This document shows, one piece after another, positions 25,673 to 37,600 of a stretch of 64,000 nucleotides of DNA; position 1 is the stretch's first letter, and each line of letters starts with the position of its first letter. The notes beneath the pieces are model-generated. The model was not told where the DNA came from. It was given only the letters and a program-made list of their open reading frames with translations, and ran no database searches. The stretch spans positions 558,001 through 622,000 of the forward strand of contig JAVXUO010001062.1 of the NCBI GenBank assembly GCA_033065855.1, written 5' to 3'. Position numbers and translations under genes: made by a program. The stretch comes from Escallonia rubra. Lineage: Eukaryota; Streptophyta; Magnoliopsida; Escalloniales; Escalloniaceae.

Positions 25673-26353
25673 CATAGTTATTAAAGGCGCAGGCGCACCT
25701 AAGGTGCAAAGGGTCTCTGGAGCTTAGGTGCAAGGCGCAAGCACGCGCCTTTTTGAGAAGTGAGGCGAAAATAAAAAACAAATAGATATTAGTGCATTAA
25801 ACCAATAAAATCACATAAAAAATTTTAGAACATGGCAATTTAACAAATTTTGAACACTAGAAGAAGTTTCAGATCCAATAAGAAGTAGTTGATCCTAAGT
25901 GAATATGACAACGCCATCATCATCATTAGTGAAGTTTAAAGCAACAATGTTTTCCTCAAAAAGGAATCATAGGCTCCAAGTCTGGTAGTGGTTCTTCCTC
26001 AATTTCATATTCTTTGTCTACAAGGTGAAGTGAAGGAAGGAGTAGATTTACTTAAAAAAGAGTAACAATTGGAGACGAGACACTAGCACAATGAACAACA
26101 ATACGACAATCAATTGATTATGAATTTGGGGTTTTAGGTTTTTATGTGGTTTAGATTTTGATTTATTATGTTATCAAATAAAGAATAAAAAATAATGAAC
26201 GGTTGAGATAGTGCTATGATGCATTAATAAAAAATTAGGATTTTTGGGCTTTTCTTTACGCCTCCACCGCCGCCTTTTCGAAGGGGCTGCGTCTAGTCCT
26301 AGGCAAGGCGCGGGGAGTGCGCCTTGCACCTAGGCGCGACTTTGATAACACTG
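25673..26353. mobile_element. non-autonomous hAT element with GGCGCGCCT-rich ends
   Basis: Element of 681 bp flanked by a perfect 8 bp duplication ATATGGTA (25665-25672 and 26354-26361). Ends are CATAGTTATTAAAGGCGC and, inverted, CAGTGTTATCAAAGTCGCGC. Inside both ends are clusters of AGGCGCA/TGCGCCT. The centre is AT-rich with no coding capacity. CA(G) termini with an 8 bp duplication indicate hAT. Confidence 0.85.
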
Positions 26354-26481
26354 ATATGGTATAACTAGAATTCGAGTCAGATCTAATTCTGGGGTACTGT
26401 GTCATTTCTTTGGGAACATCAAGTAGACCACTGGGTCTCGAGTCTCTCAAGTCTCAACAAGTATAGTAGATAATAGTCAAA

Positions 26482-28134
26482 TCTATACTATACATAAAAA
26501 GTGAAGCGAGAAATGCAATGAAAATCAACGATTGCTTCTTTGTGCTAAACATCATCACTTCTTTGCGCGACATATCAGCACATTATATTTCCAACGTAAA
26601 ATAGAATTTATAGACTCCATATGCTAAACATAGGTGGTCGCCAAAGGTCAATATTATGCCTAATTTCTAGATTAGTTAAATTCTTTTTTGTAGGCCTCGT
26701 ATAATTTAAAAATTGATTCTACTAAACATTCGAAAATTCTACCTAAACAATTTGCTAATCTATTAAGACTTAATTTTGACAATTTAATGCCAAAAAAGCG
26801 TTCTCTAATATGAGAATAAGATTTTATATATCCGAAAACATACAAATAACTTATGAGATTTAGAACAAAAAATTGATTTAAATTTAAGTTGGGTCCTTAT
26901 TTTTGAATTGAATGAATTTTGCAGAAATAATGAGTGTTATATTTGTTACTCTATATTATTTAAAAACTAATTCAAATCATTTAAAAACCAACCTAATCAA
27001 TATACAAACTTATTAGAACTTAATTTTGACTATTATATCCTTACAACCACTCTCTAATATGAATATAAAAATACATAAATAAAAAAAACGAAAATAATAC
27101 TAGATTTTGAAGAAGAAAATGATGTTACAATTTAAATAGCTTTTGAAATTTAAAATAAAATAATTATCTAACAATTGATTTAAATTTGAATAAGGTGTTT
27201 ATTTTAAAATTATATTTAATTTTTGCAGGAATAATAAAGGTTACATTCCTAGGCCTCGTATATACTTCTAAAATAATTCTAATCATTCTAAAACTAAATG
27301 ATACAATAAATTTAAATTATTCTTGGTATATAGGATAAAAATCTATTCCCTTAATAATTAATTTTTTAGGTAATTTAAAAAGCTTATTATAATTTAATAT
27401 AGACCAATGATTTATTTTTGAAAGGACACTAACAACTAATAAAAAGAGTATTTTTTATAATCAATTAAATTCATATGAAAAAAGACCTATTAGCTATGTT
27501 ACATGGATTCGGTACGAGTGTCCGAGTCGGATACGTGTCCAAGTGTCGGATTCGTCTATTTCTCAAAACCTAAGACACATGGACACTGCAAAATATTCTT
27601 ATCTATTCCTGAATTTTACTTATTTCTTAGTCTACATGGTGTTTTAAGTTACAGATATTCTCAAAGCAATAACGAACTAAAAGAAACACTATAATATAGT
27701 GTTCTTAGTGGCATATCCTACGGGATGTGTCGGACACCTATCTCATACCCATGTTTGAGTATCGAGTGTGCGACACAGGTACTTCACACCTTTTGAAGAG
27801 TATATCAGTAAAACTTAGTAACTTAAATGAAATACAAGATTGTTCCTTTTTAACAACTTCAAGTAACCTATCAAAGTATACTATTAAGTTAGTCTGTGAC
27901 ATAAATTTGGCACTCATCTTGTTCCTTATAGCTAAAAAATAAACTATCTATAAGCAAATTTTGTTTTACCAACAATTATAATTTTAATAAAAGTGTATAT
28001 GTTTTTATAAGATGTTAATCTGTTTTTTGTATCATGTTATGTGGCATGTATTATTATTATATACTTTTTGTTGCCTTATAATATATTTTGTTAATTCACC
28101 CGAGCTTGGCTCGGGTTTCATGTGTTATAATATA
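26482..28134 (+). mobile_element. Helitron-like block, 3' part interrupted by a MULE
   Basis: The left end TCTATACTATACATAAAAAG is the usual 5'-TC start of plant Helitrons. Near the right, 28097-28117 is a GC-rich hairpin (CCCGAGCTTGGCTCGGG) in otherwise AT-rich DNA, as found just before Helitron 3' ends. A terminal CTRR could not be fixed because a MULE starts at 28135. After the MULE (29445-29525) a stretch resembles the 26482 start again (GAAGCAAAATGATAGCTTCTTTGTG), so two Helitron-like units may be abutted. A TCCGAGTCGGATACGTGTCC repeat lies at about 27494-27800. Confidence 0.4.
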
Positions 28135-29435
28135 GGGCTAATACCAAATTTGTGCCCTAAAGTACTAGCCTTGTGCAACTTAGGTACCCAACATTTTAAT
28201 AGTACCAAATTAGTACCTAGAGTGTTATATATACATGTGGGCTAATTACTTTTTGTCTTCTACCCCTTTTTATTTCATTTTCTTCTCTGGTGAAGCCACC
28301 AAGCCATTACCACTATTGCACCTCGTCTCCAATTACCCGCCACCATACCATCACTTATCGCCCCTCTCGCTCCCTTTCGTTGGTAACTACCATCACCATC
28401 CAAAACCACCACTGAAGCCACCAACATCCAAACCGCACAATCCAAACCCACCACCATCCATCATCACAGCCGCCAAATCTTCCACAGCCCTGCCACCCCA
28501 CACCCGCAAGCACCGACCATCAGCCACCAGCCAAGCCACAGCCTCAACCCACCAGCCATTACCACTATGACCACCTCACTGACCCACCTCTATTAGCCAT
28601 GACAACAACTATCACTACCGCCACCGCACCCAATCACCAATTACCCACCACCGTACCATCATCTATTACCCCTCCCACTTCCTTTAGTAGCCGCTGTAAA
28701 CCACCACCATCCAAACCCACCATCATCCAAATTATCAAAGCCGCCAATGAAGGCCATGTCAATGACCAGCAAAAATACCTGGACTTGGTTTGCAAGAGGT
28801 GGTTGCTGAAAAGTTTTTTTGTGGTTTATATTCAGCTTTGTGGCACATAGTGACATAGATGGAATAGCACAGCTTCCAACCGGTGGTTTTCTCCTCCTCT
28901 TATCTTCTCTCTCCCCCCACCCCATACCCAAATCTCTCGTGTACAACGAGTACTTCGTAAAATCTACAGTTCTTACATGAAAAAAAGGAAAAATAAACAG
29001 ATTTGAGCCTCAACTATACAGATCTGTAGGTTGCGGTTAAAGATGCTGGATGGATATTTTGTGCCCGATTGGAGACGGTGGCAGGGGTGTTGGGCGACGG
29101 TGGTGGTGGTGGTCTGCTTGGTGGTAATGGTGGGTGATGATGGTCTGTTGTGTGACCCACCCCCACCTACGAATGTATGTTTGTGCGGGGTGTGTGTGTT
29201 CGCATAACATTAAAGTAAGACATCGGCTTAATTGGCTTGGCAATTCGCAATGTGGTGATAGTGCAACATGTCTTTTAAGATTTGTTTTTTAGTTATTGAC
29301 ATATTTGCCCTTGATATAATTTAACGGTTGTTCATTTCTGTCTGCCTTCGGATTAAATGATTCGGTATTGTTCAAATTTTGTGTACTTAAGTTGTACTAG
29401 GGTGATACTTTAGGGCACATATTTGGTATTAACCG
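28135..29435. mobile_element. non-autonomous MULE
   Basis: Element of 1301 bp. TIRs begin GGGCTAATACCAAATTTGTG (left) and CGGTTAATACCAAATATGTG (right, inverted) and stay alignable for about 70 bp (GCCCTAAAGTA, CAACTTARGTAC). A perfect 9 bp duplication TATAATATA flanks it (28126-28134, 29436-29444). The interior is a CCACCATCCAAACCACC-type Pro/Ser-coding low-complexity block, then inverted low complexity. No transposase. Confidence 0.88.
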
Positions 29436-29527
29436 TATAATATAATGACCGAAGCAAAATGATAGCTTCTTTGTGTGAAATATCATAGCAATATGTTTCT
29501 AACGTAATGTAGGATTTATAAAAATTA

Positions 29528-29615
29528 CTCCCTCCGTTCCAACAAAATGATCATATGTTTTTTTTTTGGCTGTCTCAAAAAAATTGATCATTTTTCAAAG
29601 TTAGAAAGATTATGC
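29528..29615. mobile_element. Stowaway-like MITE end
   Basis: TA followed by CTCCCTCCGTTCC is the standard Stowaway (Tc1/mariner) terminus. An inner inverted pair (ATGATCATA / TTGATCATT) follows. The opposite end GGAACGGAGGGAG was not found, so this is a truncated copy. Confidence 0.55.
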
Positions 29616-31851
29616 AGGGGTTTTTTCACGTTTCTTTTTTTTATATATTTTTTTGTTCTATTACATTATATTGTAGGTGTTTTTTCACCATGTTAGAGGT
29701 AATGATAACAATATCTTTTCCCCTCATATATTTGAAACAAAGTGGAGTTTTGCTGTGCATTGGGCCATATCAAGGACAGCCTTTGTCATGGAAGTCGCAG
29801 ATAACGAAGAAACGCCTCATCATATGTGGATGCTCATAGTATCAGTTAATGGGAGTTGATAGGCTGTAAATCCCTCCTATGTATACTGTAGCTTTTCTTG
29901 TTTGTGTTGAAGTTGGATCAAAACCTATCACAGTTTGTGTGGTGCAAGTGTTTGTATGCTGCTGTATGTTGTACATAAGGTTACCCTCATGTCTTGTGCT
30001 TCTCAGAATATGTACATCCTGAAAATGTCTTCATCGGCAATTTGCCAAAGCTGAAAATGTGAAATCCATTTTTCACATTTTCTAGATATTGTTCCGAAAT
30101 CACAAGTTGGATTGCATCCGAAAATGGCACGTTGCCCGTTGTTACATGGTTGGGAACTTGGGATTCCATAAAAAGGTCGAAAGATGGAAATTACATGACG
30201 AGTTAAGGAAACGGTCACCTGGCAAATTTTAAGGTTCACATAAATTTTTATTTGTAGAATGTCATAACACCATGAGGAGCATAAGTTCTAGGAACAGCAT
30301 CTATGCAATCATGAACCAATTGCAGCCAGGCCAAAACTAACCCATGCATTGCCGTCGAGCAGCAGACTGTCAGCTATGAAGAATCGAGTCTGCTAGAATT
30401 TCTCGTGATTGGCGAACACCTCGGGTTTGAAAGCTCAAGCCACATTGCATTCCTCCGTTATCTTCAATCACATGAAGAAGGCAACCCATATGTATGAGCT
30501 GAATTTCGTAAACTTCTCCTTCTTAATCCATCCACAGGGCATATGCAGCAACTGCAAAAGGGGACGCCAATTTTGGGCAAAAAGTTCTTCCTCTTCCATG
30601 CTGACAGTCAACCGCAGAGTATTCCCCCGATGACCATGATTGATTACTGATTCCTTTGCAGTCTATTGTTCCAGACCTTGATAAAATAAGAACCCGTCAT
30701 AAAAATGCAACCACAAGGAAAAGGGTCAAGAGAGAACGAAATTAGCGACCAAGAAGTAGTCGCAAAAGATACTAATGGGGGACTGCCATAAGGGTTGCAA
30801 GTCTAATTTGTTGCAACCCGACACAGTACCAATAAAAACATGCTTGTGGTGGTTACTATAGGTCTTCAAAGACAGTCCAAGCATTCGATACTGCCCAATT
30901 TTTCGGTCTCTGTACACACTGATTCTGGTGGTGATATACGTATATGGGTTATACGGATTTTACATATTACCCTCATACAAAACAAATTAACTTTCAGGTA
31001 ATTCTCTGTCGAATAACTAATAGGACTTGCCATCAAATCAAAAAGTAAAATCGATACAAACAATGTTTGCACTCTTAACAATTGCAAAAACGTTTACACT
31101 TTTGGTTGGCTAACGAGTCTTGTTACCAAGAACGACGAGCTGCGATTTCTCACCGAAGAGAATTACTTGACAAGACAAGTACGATCTCAACCGACTCCTC
31201 ATCTTCCAAACCTGCCATGAAAACATGATTTGCATCTCACTTTCTACTGAACAGTACGCATAGTAGCATTTAAACTTCGAACATACTCATACCAATATAA
31301 ACCCGGGTTGTTTGCATATTTCACTTGAATCTTGTAATTCAAGACTGATTATTTGAGCTTTACAAATCCTTACTCTTCGATCCGCATTATGGAAGATTAT
31401 TGTCTGCTCCTTAGTTACTTCATGAATGTAGTAAGAATATATAAACGGGACACTTCTTAACTATGATTTTTTTGAGGGAATTAACATTCAAGTTTCACTT
31501 TGAGCATTCGAACTTAACTCCCGTCGTCAATGGTCTTTCAAGTATCGCTACATAGTCACTTTGCAATACTTGTGGAACCTTTTGAACTAGAGATGTAGCG
31601 CAAATTTCATTTCCACTTTCTTTCATAGTCTTGTATGCGGACATGGCAGTTGTTTACTGGTGGCAAAACGTGTTTTTAAGTAAACCTTAACCCGAGGACT
31701 GTTTGTTTAGTGTAACCTGTGTACACTTGTTTCGATTCTTCCCACGCTTTTCTTTTGTTTTTTTCTTCCCCCACGGCCACCTTTCCAAAGTTCTTCTATC
31801 TGTTTTGGTCAGGTCTTGTTCCTGGTAAAAGAATTGGTGCACTGTGTACAG
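29616..31851. other. intergenic region upstream of the p24 gene
   Basis: No gene could be built. A minus-strand open stretch at about 29987-30239 (LPMKTFSGCTYSEK) and another protein-like run at about 30300-30390 (minus, AMHGLVLAWLQLVHDCID) have no splice context I can defend and were not recognised. The last few hundred bases should contain the p24 promoter. Confidence 0.4.
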
Positions 31852-33985
31852 ATGGGAACTGGGTCGTTGGGAAGCATGATGATCGTGACGATGATTCTAT
31901 TGTCTGTGCTAGGTCGAGGAACAATGGGGATTAGGTTTGAGATTGACATAGAAGAGTGTCTTTCCCATGACGTTCAATACGAGGGGGACAGCGTTCATGT
32001 TTCTTTTGTGGTCATCCAGTCCAATGCTTTGTGGCGTTACGCCTCCAATGGTGTTGATCTTGTGGTAATTTTGATTCAAGTTCTTGAATTTTCCTTTGAA
32101 TTTTTTCTCATTTTTTATTCCTATATCATGTTTATATAAGCATCTATATAGTCCCTTTTGTGTAGTTAAAGTGCGGTTTAGTGCAAAAGATTCTGGGTTT
32201 GCATGCATGACTTAGCACGGTGAGCGTACGATGTCTTTTAAGACCATCTCTTCATTTGACCGTCGGAAGAAGAAAGAAAAGATGAGAAATCTCTCTTGTG
32301 GGAGTACTAGTCGGACAAAAGATATTGTATGACACGGAACCAAAACCAAACGTCTCGACCATTTGATACTGTTAGATATATTATTAAATCCTTTTTCTGT
32401 CACATCAATCTCATAAATCCAACGATCTTAAATAGTTGAAATTATGCAATATATTCTGGTAAGCAGAACTCATTCCAAGTTCTCAATTTATGACATCAAG
32501 CTGGCTTAGACTATCTTGGTAAACTTCGTCACACATATTATGTACCCATTGACATTTATCAGTGCAACACTGCTTATCGGTATTACTTTAGTTTCCTATT
32601 AAAATGCTGATTTATATCAAAGTACTTCATGAAACTAAGAATATTTTAGGCTTGGGTTTGTTCTACGTTTTCCTTGTGCTACTTAACCATGATACATACC
32701 CTTTATCAATCTTTTGGTGTTTCTCTATTCTTGACCTTAGCTTGCATAACTGTGCTAAAATTCGCAGATAAAGGGGCCATCTGGGGAGCAGATACATGAT
32801 TTCCGTGGCAAGACAAGTGAGAAATATGAGTTTATGGCTCGAAAGAGAGGCCTCTACCGCTTCTGCTTTACAAACAAGTCTCCTTATCCTCAAACCTTAG
32901 ACTTTGATGTACATGTTCCCCATTTTGTATATTATGATGACCAGCACGCAAAGGATGGTAAACCAATTCCCCATTCTTATCTTTAACCCTCTGTGAGAAT
33001 AAGTTATGACATGTAATTTCCCTTTTTCACTTGTGGATCTATACAGAGCATTTCACCCCCTTGTTGGAACAGATATCCAAGTTAGAGGCAGCACTTTTCA
33101 AAATCGAGATGGAACAGCATTGGTTTGCAGCTGACACTGAGAGCAAGGCAATAGGTACTCTATAATTTTCAGAAGAATTTCTTCCCATCTTAATACTCCT
33201 TGTTTCCCTTTTGGGATTTTTTCCTTTTTTTTTTGGTGATAAAATCGAGAATTGCATTGATAAAAGCTCAAAAGAGCATATTACAGTAAAGACGAGAATC
33301 ATGACATGCCATGATTTAGCAAAGTATTAGAACTACCATAAGAAGACAACACTGCAAAACAGAAAAACACTCCACCGATCAGGATGGGACCAAAACATTA
33401 CAAAAGGTGGTGGGTGAGCGGACAAGCAACACTAGGTAGCAAGAGTGTGTCAATCCAGTCTTGATGGACATTAATTCTGGCTTGGCAAGCAAAAGAAGCG
33501 AGGATCTTAGCCTCCTTGAGAAGTGTTTTACTACCCCTGTACATACTGAAATAATGAAAGTCAGTGATCATATAGCAAAAGTCATAAAACAGTTTGGCCT
33601 CTTTGCTTAATGTTACACACATCTGCCTTCTTTGCTGCCAGACCTTTAGGTAGTAAGGTAGCTAGTCTAAGCGCAAACCACCCCTACTTCCACGGGTTTG
33701 TGGAGGTGAATGAAACAGAAAATCACATCAAACCTCCGGGATTGAACTTTTACTTTTTTTCTAATTTTGTTTCTCCGATCTCCACCACCTATATGCAACA
33801 TAGGAAGCTCAGCTGCCTGCATTACCTTTTGTTTTCCCTTATGGAGTGCAGTTAACCTTGGAGTGAGTCGCAGAGCAATCCACAAGGCGATGTTCGAATC
33901 AGCATTAATCGTGGGAGCTAGCGTTTTCCAGGTCTACATCCTAAAACGACTGTTGGAGAGACAACTTGGGACATCTAGAGCTTGA
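31852..33985 (+). CDS. p24 family (emp24/GOLD) cargo receptor, beta type
   Basis: Type I membrane protein of COPI/COPII vesicles that helps sort cargo between ER and Golgi. Exons 31852-32064, 32768-32957, 33047-33154 and 33852-33985 join in frame to 214 aa. Order of parts: hydrophobic signal (MMIVTMILLSVLG), GOLD domain from GIRFEIDIEEC to about residue 125 with the two family cysteines (EEC and YRFCF), coiled coil (HFTPLLEQISKLEAALFKIE), a membrane segment (SALIVGASVFQVYIL) and a short basic cytosolic tail RLLERQLGTSRA. Very close to Arabidopsis p24beta2/3 as I remember it. The second in-frame ATG (31876) gives a more typical signal peptide and may be the true start. Confidence 0.95.
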
Positions 33986-34615
33986 GATACGGTGTTTCTC
34001 TCTGTTACCAAAGGTTTGAAGCACATTACGGTCATGGAGTCGTGAACTGACTGCTCGACAAAAGATTTCATTGGACTATGGAAGACGTTTGCTCCTGATA
34101 TCAATCTTACACGAACTACTACTTTTTCTTCTTCAACTTGCGTTGATGTTTGCAGGTTGATCATTTGAGAGTTCTATCCCCCAACTTGATCAGAATCACC
34201 TGCCCTTGCTCTCTCCCCCTCATTTTGCCAAAAAGCTTTGACATGGTTGAACTGTAAATTTCAGAATTGGCCGTGTAACTATGCTAGAAGCTCTGGTGCA
34301 TCCTATCTTAAGGGGCACACAAGCATACAGGGGAAAATAAATCCATTACATAGATGTATAAAACAACATATCCAAAGCCATAAGTTGTAGCATGTTTAGA
34401 ACAACCTCAGAAATTTAACCAGGCACCCAAAAAGAGTCAAAACCACCACACTATTATCTTTTTCTCGAGTAAAACCATATTGTAATTTAAATCACAACAA
34501 AACAGATTCCAGTATGACCCTTCACAGCTCAACTGCAGCTCCAGTCTTCTGAAATGCATGTTGTGGCAGAGTATAGATGATGATCCTTTCTTGTTAAGCC
34601 TTACATGGTACAGAC
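33986..34615. other. convergent 3' spacer between the p24 and NOI genes
   Basis: Only 630 bp separates two stop codons facing each other, so the two 3'UTRs fill or overlap this space. No other feature is visible. Confidence 0.6.
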
Positions 34616-37600
34616 TCAAGATTCTGCAGAAGCAGACTGCATGCAGCAAAACCACTTTTTCTGCAAGAAACGTATTCACAGCATCAAAACTAAGAAATAT
34701 CCAACCCTTGTTCGTTGAACAGACGATCCTATTATACGGAAATGAATCCTTTCAGAGGGGAAGATGGTGGTTTTGGTTTTTGAGAATGTACTCTTACCAG
34801 TCATAACCACTTGGTATTTTGGAAACTTCACAAAGAGAACCTCGATAACCAGCCGCAAAGATTGGCATGATAATCATCCCAACCACTTGGATATAGTCAT
34901 TATGCCACTAACATTAGTTATAAAATACGACCTCCATACATTGCGGACCAAATAGGAGTAACCAAGTCAGCATGTTGGGTATTCAACATTAAGGACGTAC
35001 ATGAGAATAATAAAAGGGAACTTGGAGACAAAAGAAAGCTCATTGCAACTGATGCAGGAATGTTTCAGTTTTGAATTTAGGAATCTAAAAGCTAGTTCTT
35101 AGGAAGAAAAGGAGAATATGTATTAATGATTTAGGTATCTGTAATTGCATCAGATAAAGAAGTGTGCACGTATATACAGAGTTAGAACCTTGACAGCAAA
35201 CAGAAGCAGGGTCTACAGAGTGACAGAAAGGGAAAAGGGGACACTACTATGCTACTTGTTGCAGCGGAGCATTTGAGATCAACCGAACAAGAGAATTCTA
35301 CTTCACAAATCCTCATCCACCTATTAGAGGTCAACTACATGAATCCTTTCATACGGAAGTATTAGATCAAAAGAGAGCATGCAAATTCTGAGTGCATTGC
35401 CTAAAAGCTGGAGTAACAAACCAAGATGTGCAGGTAACCTAGTAATACAGCAGTTGCTGCAACTTACAGATTGAGGCTTTCCGAGAGTTGCTCCATGCTT
35501 GAAGACAGAGTCATCCTTTGGTGGTGAGTCAGGCTTGCCACCTGTCTTTTTCTCATTTCTAGCCTTGTTAAAAATCACTGTGAATCCCTCAGCTGAGGCT
35601 GGATCATTAACATCCCATTCACCAAACTTTGGCAATGGTCGACCCTTTTCCTGTGAACATTGAAATTTTTCTTAAGGACTCTCAAAGATGTTTCAAGGCA
35701 GAAAAAGAAACGGGCAAGTTGAAAATAAAAAATCTAATACGGAAAATGGTATAGCGATATTGGTAATATGAAACAATTCACTGCCCAAGAATCATGACAG
35801 TAATATGTTATGAGATGCAAGTATCAAGTTCCACTAGCGAGATTCAGGTCAATGGCTGAACCATTTCTACCAGTACGAACATGCTTATCACTATTGACCC
35901 GGTCATATATTCCCCTTAATGCAGGGAAGTTATGTAGGTAGCTTTCAATAGAATAATACAGGAAAAAAATATTCATATAAAAATTGGGGTAAATTACACT
36001 CAACAGCATATTACACTCGCTACCCCTCACATTTGGGAAACTACACTGTCACCCCTTGCCGTTAGTTTTTCGGTTGATGATGTTAACTTTTTGGGCATAA
36101 TGGCTTAGTTGCACTTATCAATGCATCTAATTTGCACTTTAGACCATCAAAGACAACATTGTGCTTTGATTGACACCTCAGAGTATCCAACCACCCCAAA
36201 CCCTTCAAATACCCATCTCAAACCTGAAATCAACTACTCCAAAAAGAAAAAATCACATCTGAAATTTCATTAGATCAAAACTTGACTCCACGCTGCATCT
36301 ACGTGCCAAAATAACCAAAAACCGAAATGCAACAATAAACAAAACCCCAAAACACCAGTCGGACAATGTCGCCTCCTCTGCGGCTGCAAGAGGATGAAGG
36401 AGGGTTGGGTGGGGATGAGATCTCGAAGAGCGGAAGTCGATTGGGGTTTAGCCAATTAAGTTTCATCAAGACAAAACCATTTTTTTGAGATTCGATTCTT
36501 AATTTGGGTTTCAACGTTGCAATCAGGGGAGGCAGTAACCCAAATAACGAATAGAGTTCTCTTGGTCAGTTGGGTCCATTGCTATCCAAAATCAAAAGAT
36601 AGAGAAATTAGGTGTAACACGACCCCACCACAGGGCAATGCCTCCCTCAAAAGGGCTAGCCAAGTAGATACTTTTTGAGTTCATGGGCAGGGTCGTATAA
36701 GGCCAATCACAAATTATCCCACATCCAATGTGGGATATCACAATCTCCCCACCTTGTGTCTTAGCGTCTTCGCTAAGGCTCGATAACACATAGCCCATAA
36801 TCTTCCTCTCTAGCCGATGTGAGATATACCCGGCTCACCCTTTGTTGTCCTAACTATCCCCTTGATGTATTATATACACGGGCTTACCTTTGTTTTCCCC
36901 AACCATCGGCAATTCGACTGGATAGCTTAGCCCGAGCTTCCGAAAGTCGGCTCTGATACCATCTATAACGACCCAGTCCACGACCCCACCATAGGGCGAT
37001 GCCTCCCTCATAAGGGCTAGCCAAGTAGGTACTTAAGAGTTCATGGGAAAGGTTTTATAAGGCCAATCACAAATTATCTCACATTCGATGTGGGATATCA
37101 CACCACATCAGATGTGGGATATCACACCACATCAGATGTGGGATATCACACCATATCAGATGTGGGATTATTTGTAATTGGCCTTATAAGACATTGTGAT
37201 ATCCCACATCGGATGTGGGATAATTTGTGATTAGCCTTATAAGACCCTGCCCATGAACTCAAAAAGTACCTACTAGGCTAGCCCTTTCGAGGGAGGCATT
37301 GCTCTGTGGTGGGGCTGTGGACCAGATCATTACAGATGGTATCAAAGCCAACTCTTGAAAGCTCGGGTTGGGCTATTTAGTCGGGTTGCCAATGGTTGGG
37401 CGAAATGAAGGCAAGCACGGGTATATCCAACATCAAGAGGATGGTTGGGATAACGAAGGGTGAGCCGGGTATCTCCCTAGAGAGGAAGATTCTGGTCTGT
37501 GTGATAGAGCCTTAGCGAGGACGCTAAGGCATAAGGTGGGGAGATTGTGATATCCCACATCGGATGTGAGATGATTTGTGATTGGCCTTATAAGACCCTA

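Noticed and set aside
28235-28850. Long Pro/Ser/His-rich open frames
   Set aside because: Pure CCACCATCC-type low complexity inside the MULE interior; open because of repeated composition, not selection.
33398-33622. Minus-strand open frame in the last intron of the p24 gene
   Set aside because: Looked briefly like LINE debris, but no motif could be matched and there is no splice or element context.
35300-35467. Extension of the NOI open frame past 35468 (residues after GKPQS)
   Set aside because: A strong GTAAGT donor ends the exon at 35468 and the usual KKWFCC end is found in its own exon at 34616-34660.
37103-37194. Short regularly spaced repeats, possible CRISPR-like array
   Set aside because: Units are tandem without unique spacers and derive from the TRIM LTR tip; nuclear plant DNA.
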